Below, in pieces: positions 18,160-26,548 of a DNA stretch of 64,000 nucleotides. Position numbers and translations under genes: made by a program. Origin of the DNA: Streptomyces sp. NBC_01116 (GTDB lineage: Bacteria; Actinomycetota; Actinomycetes; Streptomycetales; Streptomycetaceae); assembly GCF_041435495.1 (NCBI RefSeq), contig NZ_CP108644.1:3271501-3335500 (forward strand), read 5' to 3'. Numbering within the stretch: the stretch's first letter is position 1; every line of letters starts with the position of its first letter. A model generated the notes under the pieces. It was not told where the DNA came from, ran no database searches, and saw only the letters and a list, made by a program, of their open reading frames with translations.

Positions 18160-18434
18160 AGGACCGGTGTGAACCAGTCTTCGGGACGGACGACCGGGCG
18201 ACGCTGGTCCACTCGGACGAGCCGGTCGTCCCGGAGCTCGACGACGGGATCGGGGGTGGGCCCGGCATCGCGACGTCGTCGAACTCCATGCCGTCGATGG
18301 CGGCCCGGATGCTCGGGCTCCTCGGCGTCGAGGACGGGCACCGTGTGTTGGAGATCGGCACCGGGACCGGGCACATTGCCGCGCTGCTCTGCGAGCGCCT
18401 CGGCGAGGAGCAGGTCTACGCGAGGCACGGGTAG
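18160..18434 (+). pseudogene. Internal fragment of a protein-L-isoaspartate O-methyltransferase-like gene
   Basis: This frame reads LVHSDEPVVPELDDGIGG, then IATSSNSMPSMAARMLGLL and GHRVLEIGTGTGHIAALLCE, and stops soon after GEEQVYARHG. The last block is the S-adenosylmethionine site of PCMT-family enzymes, and the preceding serine-rich block is their typical active-site lead-in. The first and last thirds of the roughly 380-residue Streptomyces proteins are missing. It is therefore a truncated relic rather than a functional repair enzyme. Confidence 0.6.
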
Positions 18435-18450
18435 AGCCCGTTCCTCAAGC

Positions 18451-18490
18451 GAGCGCCCGGCGGGATGCCCACGTCTCCTGCCGGGCGCTC
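18451..18490 (+). terminator. Rho-independent-type hairpin
   Basis: GAGCGCCCGGC (18451-18461) pairs with GCCGGGCGCTC (18480-18490) across an 18-base loop, giving an 11-bp perfect stem. It closes the fragment region before the ArsR operon. Confidence 0.65.
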
Positions 18491-18567
18491 CTCTGCTCCG
18501 CGAGTCGTCGGCGGATCCCGGCAACCGGACCCACCGCCTCGCCTGGGAGGACCCGGGACCCGCCTTG

Positions 18568-18591
18568 ATAGGCAAGTCGCTACTTGCCTAT
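18568..18591 (+). promoter_or_regulatory. Perfect 10-bp-arm operator for the ArsR regulator
   Basis: ATAGGCAAGT, a four-base centre and ACTTGCCTAT form an exact dyad that ends nine bases before the ArsR start codon. The position over the promoter or start site fits classic ArsR autorepression. Confidence 0.75.
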
Positions 18592-18600
18592 CGTGGGGTC

Positions 18601-18903
18601 ATGGCGGACGATGTCTTCAAGGCCCTGGCCGACCCCACCCGGCGGCGCATCCTCGACGAGCTGACGGAACGGAACAGTCAGACCCTGTTCGAGATATGTG
18701 CGCGGCTCGCGACCAGGCACGGTCTGGGCCTGTCCCGCCAGGCGGTCAGCCAGCACCTGGCCGTCCTGGAGGCGGCGGGCCTGGTCGTCTCGCGCCGCGA
18801 GGGCCGCTACAAGTTCCACGACCTCGACACCGAACCCCTTGAGCACATCGCCGGCCGATGGCTCGGGCCGAAGCCACCACAGACACCGGAGAGCACCCCA
18901 TGA
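18601..18903 (+). CDS. ArsR-family winged-helix repressor
   Basis: A 100-residue protein starting at the ATG at 18601. It reads VFKALADPTRRRILDEL, then GLSRQAVSQHLAVLEAAGLV and SRREGRYKFHDLDTEPL, which is a complete winged helix of the ArsR/SmtB fold. No metal-binding cysteine motif is visible beyond a single CARLA-type cysteine, so it belongs to the non-metal branch often paired with VOC or SRPBCC enzymes. It overlaps the next gene by four bases (ATGA), and a perfect palindrome directly upstream is its likely operator. Confidence 0.88.
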   Translation: MADDVFKALADPTRRRILDELTERNSQTLFEICARLATRHGLGLSRQAVSQHLAVLEAAGLVVSRREGRYKFHDLDTEPLEHIAGRWLGPKPPQTPESTP

Positions 18904-19289
18904 GGATCAACCTGACCAGCGTCTTCGTCGAAGACCAGGAGAAGGCCCTGCGCTTCTACACGGACGTCCTGGGCTTCCGGAAGAAGCACGACGTCCCGCT
19001 CGGCGGCGAGGACCGCTGGCTGACCCTGGTCTCGCCGGAGGACCCCGAAGGCACCGAACTCCTCCTGGAGCCGAACAAGCACCCCGCCGTGAGGCCGTAC
19101 ACGACGGCCCTGGTCGAGGACGGCATCCCCGCCACCGCCTTCGCCGTGGACGACGTACAGGCCGAGTTCGAGCGACTGAGCAAGCTCGGCGTGCGGTTCA
19201 CCCAGGAGCCGGCGGAGATGGGCGCCGTCACCACAGCGGTCCTGGACGACACCGTCGGCAACCTGATCCAGATCATGCACAGCGCATAG
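18900..19289 (+). CDS. VOC (glyoxalase/bleomycin resistance-type) superfamily protein
   Basis: A 129-residue protein translationally coupled to ArsR. It has the beta-alpha-beta-beta-beta pattern of VOC folds: INLTSVFVEDQEKALRFYTD, LGFRKKHDVPLG, WLTLVSPED and GNLIQIMHSA at the end. Such proteins bind a metal and act as lyases, dioxygenases or drug binders. With an ArsR partner, a detoxification role controlled by the small molecule is likely, but the substrate cannot be read from sequence. Confidence 0.85.
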   Translation: MRINLTSVFVEDQEKALRFYTDVLGFRKKHDVPLGGEDRWLTLVSPEDPEGTELLLEPNKHPAVRPYTTALVEDGIPATAFAVDDVQAEFERLSKLGVRFTQEPAEMGAVTTAVLDDTVGNLIQIMHSA

Positions 19290-19298
19290 GGAGCGTCC

Positions 19299-19841
19299 TC
19301 AGTCCTCGCCCGGAGACCCCGGACCACCCGGAGGCCTCGCCGCCGCCACCTCCGCCCACACCGTCTTCCCGATCGGATTCCGGGGCTCCCACCCCCAGCG
19401 CGACGCCAGGCACTCCACCAGGAACAGGCCGCGCCCCGACTCCTGATCGTCCGGCGGCAGCTTCGGGTCCTCGGGCGTCCGGCCGAGGACGGCGTCCGAG
19501 ACCTCGATACGGAAACGGCTCGCGGAACCCTCGTACTCCACCCGCACATGGAAGTTCCGCCCCCGGAGCCGCCCGTGGCACACCGCGTTGGCTGCCAGCT
19601 CCCCCAGCACCAGGGCCACCGCGCACGTCGCGTCCGTCATCGGCCCGAACCCCCAGTACCCCAGCTGCCGCACCACCGTGCGACGGACGAGCTGTGCTCC
19701 CCGGGGTGTCGAGGGGAACTGCCGCGACAGGCTCCCGTAGCCGTTGGCAGTCAGCCCGAAGCGGTGCGGGAGGGGCGGGGCCTCTTCCCGTCGGGCGGTC
19801 TCCGCCGCCGCGGGCGTCTTCTTGCCGGTCATGCCGACCAT
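19299..19841 (-). CDS. HATPase_c-type ATP-binding (anti-sigma-like) protein
   Basis: A 180-residue protein with an N-box-like VLGELAANAVCHGRL, then FRIEVSDAV and the glycine loop ESGRGLFLVECLASRWGW. This is the single-domain histidine-kinase-like ATPase seen in Streptomyces beside DUF5753/DUF397 genes. Members may act as anti-sigma factor kinases, or only bind partners. It is divergent from the regulator that follows, forming a whiJ/abaA-like trio. Confidence 0.85.
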   Translation of the reverse strand: MVGMTGKKTPAAAETARREEAPPLPHRFGLTANGYGSLSRQFPSTPRGAQLVRRTVVRQLGYWGFGPMTDATCAVALVLGELAANAVCHGRLRGRNFHVRVEYEGSASRFRIEVSDAVLGRTPEDPKLPPDDQESGRGLFLVECLASRWGWEPRNPIGKTVWAEVAAARPPGGPGSPGED

Positions 19842-19978
19842 CCGTTCGCTCGACTCTCCTCACGTCACCCACACGTGCGAGTTCCGTGACGTTCCGTACT
19901 CAAGAGTCGGCAGCGCGGCCTAGCGTCGGAAGGTGACAGCGCCTTACCTCGCAGGCCGTAAGGAACGGAAGCAGCGCC

Positions 19979-20923
19979 GTGACCAAACCCATTGACCCGC
20001 AGTCCTCCATGGCCGCGCTCTTCGGATCGCGCGTACGCAAGTTACGTACGGCGGCCGGGCTCACCCAGACCGACGTGGGCGCACTCACGCATGTGGTCGG
20101 CAGCCGCATCGCCCAGATCGAGCGCGCGACCGGGGCGAAGCCGACGCTGGAGCTGACCCGGGCCCTGGACAGGGAGCTGGTCGCGGACGACCTGCTGATC
20201 GACCTCTGGCCGTACGTGTACCGGGAGGCGTTCCCTGACTGGTCGCGGGCGTTCATCGCATACTCGGCCCGTGCGGCGGTGGTTCGCGAGTACGCCTCGC
20301 ATGCCGTGCCCGGCCTGCTGCAAACACCGGAGTACGCGCGGGCGTTGCTGAGCGTGGGACACACGCTGCGGGACTCCGAGCACCTGGAGGAACGTCTCGC
20401 GGCCCGGCTCGACCGACAGGTTCGGCTGACCGGCCCGGACCGGCCGGAGCTGTGGATCATCCTCGACGAGGCCGTGCTGCGCCGGCCGATCGGCGGATCC
20501 GCCGTGATGCGCGGCCAGTTGGAGAAGCTGCTCAGGATGGCCGAGGAGCCCAACATCACGATCCAGGTGCTGCCGTTCGACCAGGGCGCGCACGGCTCGC
20601 TGGGCGGTTCCCTCACTGTGCTGGTGATGCCGGACGGCACCGAGGTCGCCTACACGGAGGGCGCGCACCACGGCCAGTTGACCGAGGAACCGGACGATGT
20701 CGAACGGTTCGTTCTCACTTACGATCAGCTCAGGGCGATGGCACTGCCGCCGCTGATGTCACTCGCCATGATCCGATCCGTGTTGGAGGCCGATAACCGT
20801 GCAGCGAGTGTCCCGTCCCGATCTGACCGCCGCCGCCTGGCGCAGCAGCAGCTACAGCAACCAGGAGGGCGGCAACTGCGTACAGGTGGCGGACGGATTC
20901 CCCGGCGTCGTCCCCGTCCGTGA
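19979..20923 (+). CDS. XRE-family regulator with DUF5753 domain, WhiJ-like
   Basis: Starts at a GTG at 19979 and gives 314 residues. The HTH spans about residues 17-75 (SRVRKLRTAAGLTQTDVG, then GSRIAQIERATGAKPT). The DUF5753 domain runs from about 95 to 265 (YASHAVPGLLQTPEYARALL and LGGSLTVLVMPDGTEVAYTE). Family members normally stop soon after MALPPLMSLAMIRSVLEA. This frame instead continues about 45 low-complexity residues through the start of the DUF397 gene. The tail is probably an overlap artefact or recent stop loss. Confidence 0.85.
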   Translation: MTKPIDPQSSMAALFGSRVRKLRTAAGLTQTDVGALTHVVGSRIAQIERATGAKPTLELTRALDRELVADDLLIDLWPYVYREAFPDWSRAFIAYSARAAVVREYASHAVPGLLQTPEYARALLSVGHTLRDSEHLEERLAARLDRQVRLTGPDRPELWIILDEAVLRRPIGGSAVMRGQLEKLLRMAEEPNITIQVLPFDQGAHGSLGGSLTVLVMPDGTEVAYTEGAHHGQLTEEPDDVERFVLTYDQLRAMALPPLMSLAMIRSVLEADNRAASVPSRSDRRRLAQQQLQQPGGRQLRTGGGRIPRRRPRP

Positions 20924-21005
20924 CAGCAAGAACCCCCACGGCCCCGCCCTGGTGCCGGCCGATGCCGCCTGGGCGGCGTTCATCGCCGGAGTCGTCGCCC
21001 GCTGA
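20799..21005 (+). CDS. DUF397 protein, partner of the DUF5753 regulator
   Basis: A 68-residue protein from a GTG. It has the standard DUF397 pattern: AAWRSSSYSNQEGGNCVQVA, then VPVRDSKNPHGPAL and WAAFIAGV near the end. DUF397 proteins function with the upstream HTH protein, in the manner of WhiJ or AbaA loci. It lies within the last 125 bases of the preceding frame in a different phase, so the two are co-transcribed. A 15-bp hairpin follows about 110 bases later. Confidence 0.9.
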   Translation: MQRVSRPDLTAAAWRSSSYSNQEGGNCVQVADGFPGVVPVRDSKNPHGPALVPADAAWAAFIAGVVAR

Positions 21006-21572
21006 CGCGCGTTCCGGCCGAACGGCCTCTCGGGGCGAGGGCCCGTACCGCCCCGTTTACTGGTGTCATTGAGCACTTACTGGTGTCATCCCGGATCTAC
21101 CGGCACCGCCGCAACCTCGCTGTGCCGATCGAACGGCACAGCGAGGTTTTCGAGATTGACCGAAAAGAACTCCTCCGCAGTGGTCATCTCCGCTTCGTGG
21201 CTTGATATGCGGCTTGATCCGCGGCGTGATCCGCGGCTTCGTCCAAGGCTTCATCCGAGGCCCAGCGGCGGGTGTACCGCACATACCTGGACCGCCCGCC
21301 AGTGGCCGATGTCCGTCCGAGCGCCCGCCGTCGCCAGCGCGCCGCCTCGCGACTACCACAACGGTCACAGGCCGCTGGCCACTTCTCGACAAAATCACTC
21401 TGCCCACGGACTATGCCGCAGTCCGGATCATCCACCGCACAAGCATGTCTACGATGTGGTCAACCCCTGACAGGAAAGACCGCTTCCGGTTTGCTCCGAT
21501 GCACCAAGGTGATCTGCACCTTCTCGGAGCGGCCGCATACCTTCTGCCCGGTAGATCTGAGGGACCGCATTC
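21006..21572. other. Intergenic region between the DUF397 gene and the conservon
   Basis: It contains a strong terminator (21113-21150) and a short direct repeat, ACTTACTGGTGTCATYC-like, near 21057-21090. A run of GCGGCTTGATCC/GTGATCC/CTTCGTCC units lies around 21200-21260. The open frames are not gene-like. The conservon promoter should lie in the AT-richer 21400-21560 part. Confidence 0.45.
21113..21150 (+). terminator. Strong rho-independent terminator
   Basis: AACCTCGCTGTGCCG (21113-21127) pairs perfectly with 21134-21148 across a six-base loop and is followed by TTTT-like sequence. It ends the DUF5753/DUF397 transcript. Confidence 0.85.
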
Positions 21573-23669
21573 ATGCCGAAACCCGCACCAGCCAGCCAGC
21601 ACCGGCCGAGGAAGACGCCCAGGGCCGCGATAGCCCCGCTTGTGGCCGTGTTGTCGGCGAGTGCCGTCGCCGGAGCCGTGGCAGCGACTCTGGCGCCCTC
21701 GGAAGCGCGCGGCTGGGTTGTGGCGGTGGTTCTCACCGCCTGGGTGGCTCTGGCCGTCACGCTCGCCACCGCTCACGGCGTCACCCGGCGGGCCCGGCGC
21801 TCGGCCTCGGCCGAGGGCGCGGAGGCCGAACGGCTCAAGGCCGCCCTGGCCGCTCTCGAAACGGACACGGCGCACACCGCCGACGTGGCGCTGCCCGCGT
21901 TGATCCAGCTGGTACGCGGTGGGGTGACGGCCGCCGACGCCCTCGGCCGGGTCCCGTTGCCGCGCAGCCCGCGTCAGCGCAAGCTGCTCCACGTCCTCGC
22001 GACCACGGTCGAAGGGCAGACGCAGCAGACCGCCTCGCTGCGGACGGAGAGCACCCGGGTCCACGACGAGCTGGGGGCGGAGAACGCCCGGCTCCGTGAG
22101 GAGCTGCGTGCGCTGACCTCCGAGGTCGACCGGTTCACCCGCGAGACGCTGCCGGGCGTGGTCGCCAGGCTCCGTGACGGCGAGTCCGGCGCCACGGTGC
22201 TGTCCGAGGTGTACCTGCCGGAACAGCCGCTGCTGCGCGCGTCGGTCGAGGCGGTCCTCCGGGAGCTCTCGCTCAGCGAGCGCCGTGCTCTCGCGGCGAC
22301 GACCGCGTCCGCCAAGGCGCTCAGCCGGGTCCAGGCGAAATCCGTCAGCATGCTCGCCGATCTGCGCACCATGCAGGAACGTCACGGCGAAGAGGTGTTC
22401 GGGGATCTGCTGAAGCTGGACCACAGCACCTCGCAGCTCGGCCTGATGACCGACCGGCTGGCGCTGCTGATGGGCGGCCGGCCGAGCCGCGCCTGGAACA
22501 GGCCCATCGTCATGGAGAGCATCCTGCGCGGCGCGGTCGGCCGCATCGCCGCCTACCAGCGCGTACGCCTGCACTGCTCCTCCAACGTCTCCATCTCCGG
22601 CTTCGCCGCCGAAGGCGTCATGCACCTGCTCGCCGAACTGATGGACAACGCCGCCAACTTCTCGCCGCCCATCGACGAGGTGCACGTCTACGTCGAGGAA
22701 CGCGGCACCGGCATCGTCGTCACCATCGAGGACAGCGGTCTGAAGATGGCCGACGCGGCGATGCGACGGGCGGCCGACTCCGTCGCCGGCCGGACGACCG
22801 ACCTCGCGACCCTCCAGGGCACCCGGCTCGGCCTCGCCGTCGTGGGACGGCTCGCGCTCAAGCACCGGATCAGCGTCAACTACCGCCCGTCCTCGCGCGG
22901 CGGCACCGGCGTGGTCGTCCTGCTCCCCCGCCATCTGATCGCGCAGGAGCCCCGCGAGAACCACCCGGCCCCGATGCAGCGGGCGGTCGCAGCGCCCGCA
23001 GCACCCGCAGCGACGCCGCCCGCGCCCGCCTCCCCGGCACCGCCCGCACCGCCCGCACCCCTCGCACCGGCCGCCTCCGCCTTCCCGGCGCCGCTGCCCG
23101 CACCCGAGCCCACCCCTGTACAGCCGCCGTCACCGGGCTACACGCAGCCGCCCGCCGCCCCCGCGCCCCTGACGCCCTCCGTGCCGGAAGCGGTCGCGCC
23201 CGCCCCCGTAACTCCGCGGGACCCGTTCGCTCCGCGGGACCCGTTCGCTCCGCGGGACCCGTTCGCTCCGCGGGACCCGTTCGCTCCGCCGGCGCCCGCT
23301 GCGGCGGAGAACCACCTCGTGGTCCGTCCGCGCCAGCCCGGACGGGGTGCCGGCGGCCCGGCGGTGAGCTCCACCCCGGGCGGCCTGCCCGTACGCACGC
23401 CCGGCCGGACCATGGCGGAGGCGGACCGGGAGCGCGGACGCCATCGCGGCTCGCCCGCGCCCGCGGCTCCGGGAGACCCGCGCGGCACCGCGCCGCGAAC
23501 CTCACCGCCCCGCAGCGCGGGACAGCAGTTCGGCGCCTTCGGGCGCGGTACGAAGGCCGGTGGCAACCCCGGCAGCACTCCCGGCAATCCCGAAGGCAGG
23601 GCCGGAGACCTCGACGGCCGAGCCGCAGGACCCGACGGCGGGACCGTACCGCCGACCACCGCTCCGTAA
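21573..23669 (+). CDS. cvnA: Conservon CvnA: membrane sensor histidine kinase-like ATPase
   Basis: A 698-residue protein. Two membrane helices lie at residues 15-65 (AAIAPLVAVLSASAVAGAVA and WVVAVVLTAWVALAVTLATA). A coiled-coil linker follows to about 290, then an HATPase_c domain at 310-450 with LMDNAANFSPP, IVVTIEDSGL and the lid GLAVVGRLALKH. The 230-residue C-terminal tail is Pro/Ala-rich and carries five RDPFAP-type hexapeptides. CvnA is the membrane component of Streptomyces conservons, which resemble eukaryotic G-protein signalling. It is the first of four overlapping or closely spaced genes. Confidence 0.9.
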   Translation: MPKPAPASQHRPRKTPRAAIAPLVAVLSASAVAGAVAATLAPSEARGWVVAVVLTAWVALAVTLATAHGVTRRARRSASAEGAEAERLKAALAALETDTAHTADVALPALIQLVRGGVTAADALGRVPLPRSPRQRKLLHVLATTVEGQTQQTASLRTESTRVHDELGAENARLREELRALTSEVDRFTRETLPGVVARLRDGESGATVLSEVYLPEQPLLRASVEAVLRELSLSERRALAATTASAKALSRVQAKSVSMLADLRTMQERHGEEVFGDLLKLDHSTSQLGLMTDRLALLMGGRPSRAWNRPIVMESILRGAVGRIAAYQRVRLHCSSNVSISGFAAEGVMHLLAELMDNAANFSPPIDEVHVYVEERGTGIVVTIEDSGLKMADAAMRRAADSVAGRTTDLATLQGTRLGLAVVGRLALKHRISVNYRPSSRGGTGVVVLLPRHLIAQEPRENHPAPMQRAVAAPAAPAATPPAPASPAPPAPPAPLAPAASAFPAPLPAPEPTPVQPPSPGYTQPPAAPAPLTPSVPEAVAPAPVTPRDPFAPRDPFAPRDPFAPRDPFAPPAPAAAENHLVVRPRQPGRGAGGPAVSSTPGGLPVRTPGRTMAEADRERGRHRGSPAPAAPGDPRGTAPRTSPPRSAGQQFGAFGRGTKAGGNPGSTPGNPEGRAGDLDGRAAGPDGGTVPPTTAP

Positions 23670-23783
23670 CCCGGAACCCCCATCCGTTCGGTGTCCGGTC
23701 CACCGGACGCGCTCGCTCGAACACCCGAGATTGGAGGTACGGGCCCTCGCCGCTCCCCCGGCGCCGCGGTCCCGTCACTCATC

Positions 23784-24200
23784 ATGCAGACCACAGACAA
23801 CAGCCTCACCTGGCTCCTGCAGAGGCTCCTCGAGCAGACCCCCGGCACCCGGCACGCCCTGGCCCTGTCACGTGACGGGCTCAAGCTCTGCTGGACCGAG
23901 CACCTCACCCTCGACCAGGCCGATCAACTGGCGGCCATCTGCTCGGGCATGCAGGCGCTCGCGCAGGGCGCCTCCATCGAGTTCGGCGACAGCACCGGAG
24001 GCGTCCGGCACTCGATGACCGAGTTCCACGGCGGTCTGCTCTTCATCGTCGAAGCCGGTGAGGGCGCGCATCTGGCCGTCGTCGCCACGGAGGAGGCCGA
24101 CCCCAGCGTGGTGGGCCACCAGATGACGGAGATGGTCGAGCAGATCGGCGAGCACCTGCGCGCCGCACCACGCGGCGAGGTGCCGAGGAGCGCGTCATGA
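23784..24200 (+). CDS. cvnB: Conservon CvnB: roadblock/LC7 protein
   Basis: A 138-residue roadblock/LC7 fold from an ATG at 23784: LTWLLQRLLEQTPGTRHALA, SRDGLKLCWTEHLTLDQAD and LLFIVEAGEGAHLAVVATEE. In conservons CvnB acts as a MglB-like regulator of the GTPase CvnD. A longer frame from 23691 exists, but its extra 31 residues are not family-like. A GGAGGT near 23733 is far upstream of the chosen start, so the start is slightly uncertain. It overlaps cvnC by four bases. Confidence 0.9.
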   Translation: MQTTDNSLTWLLQRLLEQTPGTRHALALSRDGLKLCWTEHLTLDQADQLAAICSGMQALAQGASIEFGDSTGGVRHSMTEFHGGLLFIVEAGEGAHLAVVATEEADPSVVGHQMTEMVEQIGEHLRAAPRGEVPRSAS

Positions 24201-24553
24201 CCCTTCGCCCCGTCGACACGGGAGCCCCCGACCGGCTCTACACGGTCACCGGCGGACGCAGCCGCTCCGCGGACTCCTTCGATCTGGTGACCCTCGTGGT
24301 CAGCGAGTGCCGGCCCACCGCCGGAATGCAGTCGGAGCACGCGCGGATCCTCGACCTGTGCCGCCACCCGACCGCCGTCGTCGAGATCGCCGCCGAACTC
24401 TCGCTTCCCGTCACCGTGGTGCGCATCCTGCTCGACGACCTCCACGACATGGGCCGTATCACCGCCCGCCACCCCCGCACCGCCGCCTCACCCAGCGCGC
24501 TCCCCGACTCCGACCTGCTGAAGGAGGTGCTGCATGGGCTCCGCAAGCTATGA
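24197..24553 (+). CDS. cvnC: Conservon CvnC: DUF742 protein
   Basis: A 118-residue DUF742 protein: residues 10-20 DTGAPDRLYTVTGG, then SFDLVTLVVSE, SEHARILDLCRHPTAVVEIA and LPVTVVRILLDDLHDMGRI. The fold resembles a winged helix. Its role in the conservon complex is unknown. It overlaps both cvnB (4 bases) and cvnD (20 bases), which supports one transcript and tight stoichiometry. Confidence 0.92.
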   Translation: MTLRPVDTGAPDRLYTVTGGRSRSADSFDLVTLVVSECRPTAGMQSEHARILDLCRHPTAVVEIAAELSLPVTVVRILLDDLHDMGRITARHPRTAASPSALPDSDLLKEVLHGLRKL

Positions 24554-25148
24554 GCTGCCGGCACAGCGCACACCGCTGGCCGACGCCGCGGAAACCGGCC
24601 TGAAGATAGTCGTCGTCGGAGGATTCGGCGTCGGGAAGACCACCCTCGTCCACTCGGTGAGCGAGATCCGGCCGCTGAACACCGAAGAGGTGATGACGCA
24701 GGCGGGCGTCGGGGTCGACGAGACGGACGGCGTCGACGCCAAGACGACCACCACGGTCGCCTTCGACTTCGGACGCATCAGCCTCAACGAGCGCATCGTG
24801 CTCTACCTGTTCGGCGCACCGGGCCAGGAACGCTTCTGGTTCCTGTGGGACCGGCTGTTCTCCGGCACGCTCGGCGCCGTGGTCCTCGTGGACACCCGCC
24901 GGATGGACGACTCGTGGTACGCGATCGACCGGCTGGAGCACCACGGCACACCGTTCGTGGTGGCGGTCAACCGCTTCGACGACGACCTCGCCCACTCCCT
25001 CGACGAGATCCGTCAGGCCCTGGCACTGCCCGAGCACATCCCGATGATCGACTGCGACGCCCGGGTCCGGCGGTCCAGCAAGAACGTCCTGATCACGCTC
25101 GTCGACCATCTGCGCACGATGGCCATCGCCCGGGAGACGACACCATGA
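24534..25148 (+). CDS. cvnD: Conservon CvnD: small GTPase (MglA-like)
   Basis: A 204-residue GTPase. The P-loop is GGFGVGKTTLV (about residue 30), switch regions follow with TTTTVAFDFGRI, the DxxG position reads FGAPGQERF and the base-specificity motif is AVNRFDDD (about 145). It is related to the bacterial Ras-like protein MglA. It should cycle on the cytoplasmic face of the membrane with CvnA and CvnB. Its stop overlaps the P450 start by four bases. Confidence 0.92.
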   Translation: MGSASYELPAQRTPLADAAETGLKIVVVGGFGVGKTTLVHSVSEIRPLNTEEVMTQAGVGVDETDGVDAKTTTTVAFDFGRISLNERIVLYLFGAPGQERFWFLWDRLFSGTLGAVVLVDTRRMDDSWYAIDRLEHHGTPFVVAVNRFDDDLAHSLDEIRQALALPEHIPMIDCDARVRRSSKNVLITLVDHLRTMAIARETTP

Positions 25149-26434
25149 GCACCTCCAGCCCCTCCAGCCCCTCCTTCAACCCCCAGGCCCCCTCCGGCTG
25201 CCCGGTGGGCGCCGGTGCCGGTGCCGGTGCCGGCCCGGTGCGCCTTTCCGGAGCCTCCTACCAGCAGACGCCCACGGAGCTCTACCGTTCGCTGCGGCGG
25301 GATCACGGGGCGGTGGCGCCGGTGCTGCTGGACGGTGACGTTCCGGCCTGGCTGGTCCTCGGCTACGCCGAACTGTCCTACGTCACCACGCACGACGAGC
25401 TGTTCGCGAGGGACTCGCGCCGCTGGAACCAGTGGGATTCCATCCCCCCGGACTGGCCGCTGATGCCGTTCGTCGGCTACCAGCCGTCGGTGCTCTTCAC
25501 CGAGGGCGACGAGCACCGGCGCAGGGCCGGCGTCATCACCGAAGCGCTCGAAGGCATCGACCAGTTCGAGTTGGCGCGCGACTGCCGCCGCATCGCCGAC
25601 CGGCTCATCGCGGACTTCGCCGGAAGCGGCCGGACGGAGCTGATGAGCAGTTACGTCCACGCCCTGCCGATGCGGGCCGTGGTCCAGATGTGCGGCATGC
25701 CGGTGTCGGGCTCCGACACCCAGCAGTTGGTGGACGACCTGCGCATCTCGCTCGACGCCGGCGAGGGCGACGACCCGGTGGCGGCGTACGGACGCGTCGG
25801 CGACCGGCTGCGCCAACTGGTCAAGGACAAACGGGCGGCGCCCGGCACCGACGTCACCTCCCGCATGGTGACGCACGGGGCGGGCCTCACGGACGAGGAG
25901 ATCGTCCAGGACCTGATCTCGGTGATCGCCGCCGCCCAGCAGCCCACCGCGAACTGGATCTGCAACACGCTGCGGCTGCTCCTGACCGACGAACGCTTCG
26001 CGCTGAACGTCTCCGGCGGGCGGCTCAGCGTCGGCGAGGCGCTCAACGAGGTGCTGTGGCTCGACACCCCGACGCAGAACTTCATCGGCCGCTGGGCCGT
26101 ACGGGACACCCAGCTCGGCGGCCGGCACATCCGGGCGGGCGACTGCCTGGTCCTCGGGCTCGCCGCGGCCAACACCGACCCGGAGATCTGGCCGGAGAGC
26201 TACGTCGGCGCCGAGAACTCCGCGCACCTCTCGTTCAGCGGCGGCGAACACCGCTGCCCCTACCCCGCACCGCTACTGGCCGACGTGATGGCCCGTACGG
26301 CGGTGGAGACGCTGCTGGAACAGCTGCCGGACCTGATGCTGGCGGTCGACCCGGCGGAGCTCTCCTGGCGTCCTTCGATCTGGATGCGCGGGCTGTCGAC
26401 GCTGCCGGTCCAGTTCAGCCCGATGGCGCAGTAG
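25145..26434 (+). CDS. cvnE: Conservon-linked cytochrome P450, CYP157-like, lacking the ExxR motif
   Basis: A 429-residue P450 with heme ligand motif FSGGEHRCPYPAP (Cys about residue 376) and an I-helix that reads IAAAQQPTANW instead of the usual A/G-G-x-x-T. The K-helix, which should contain ExxR, reads NEVLWLDTP: the arginine is replaced by tryptophan. Loss of ExxR is the known hallmark of the Streptomyces CYP157 family, which is found in conservons. It overlaps cvnD by four bases. The substrate is unknown, and it is uncertain whether such proteins are catalytic. Confidence 0.85.
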   Translation: MSTSSPSSPSFNPQAPSGCPVGAGAGAGAGPVRLSGASYQQTPTELYRSLRRDHGAVAPVLLDGDVPAWLVLGYAELSYVTTHDELFARDSRRWNQWDSIPPDWPLMPFVGYQPSVLFTEGDEHRRRAGVITEALEGIDQFELARDCRRIADRLIADFAGSGRTELMSSYVHALPMRAVVQMCGMPVSGSDTQQLVDDLRISLDAGEGDDPVAAYGRVGDRLRQLVKDKRAAPGTDVTSRMVTHGAGLTDEEIVQDLISVIAAAQQPTANWICNTLRLLLTDERFALNVSGGRLSVGEALNEVLWLDTPTQNFIGRWAVRDTQLGGRHIRAGDCLVLGLAAANTDPEIWPESYVGAENSAHLSFSGGEHRCPYPAPLLADVMARTAVETLLEQLPDLMLAVDPAELSWRPSIWMRGLSTLPVQFSPMAQ

Positions 26435-26548
26435 CGGCCCCGCCGCCGAGCGGCACGAGCGGTACGAGTGGTACCAGCGGTACGAGCGGCCGGAGTCCGT
26501 GGTGGATCCGGCCGCCCGGGGTCGGGTCGACGCCGACGATCCGGTTCC

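Noticed and set aside
17852..18376. 174-residue minus-strand frame over the folD 3' end and the methyltransferase fragment
   Set aside because: Ser/Pro/Arg-rich with no family features; the plus-strand frame in this region carries a recognisable SAM-binding motif.
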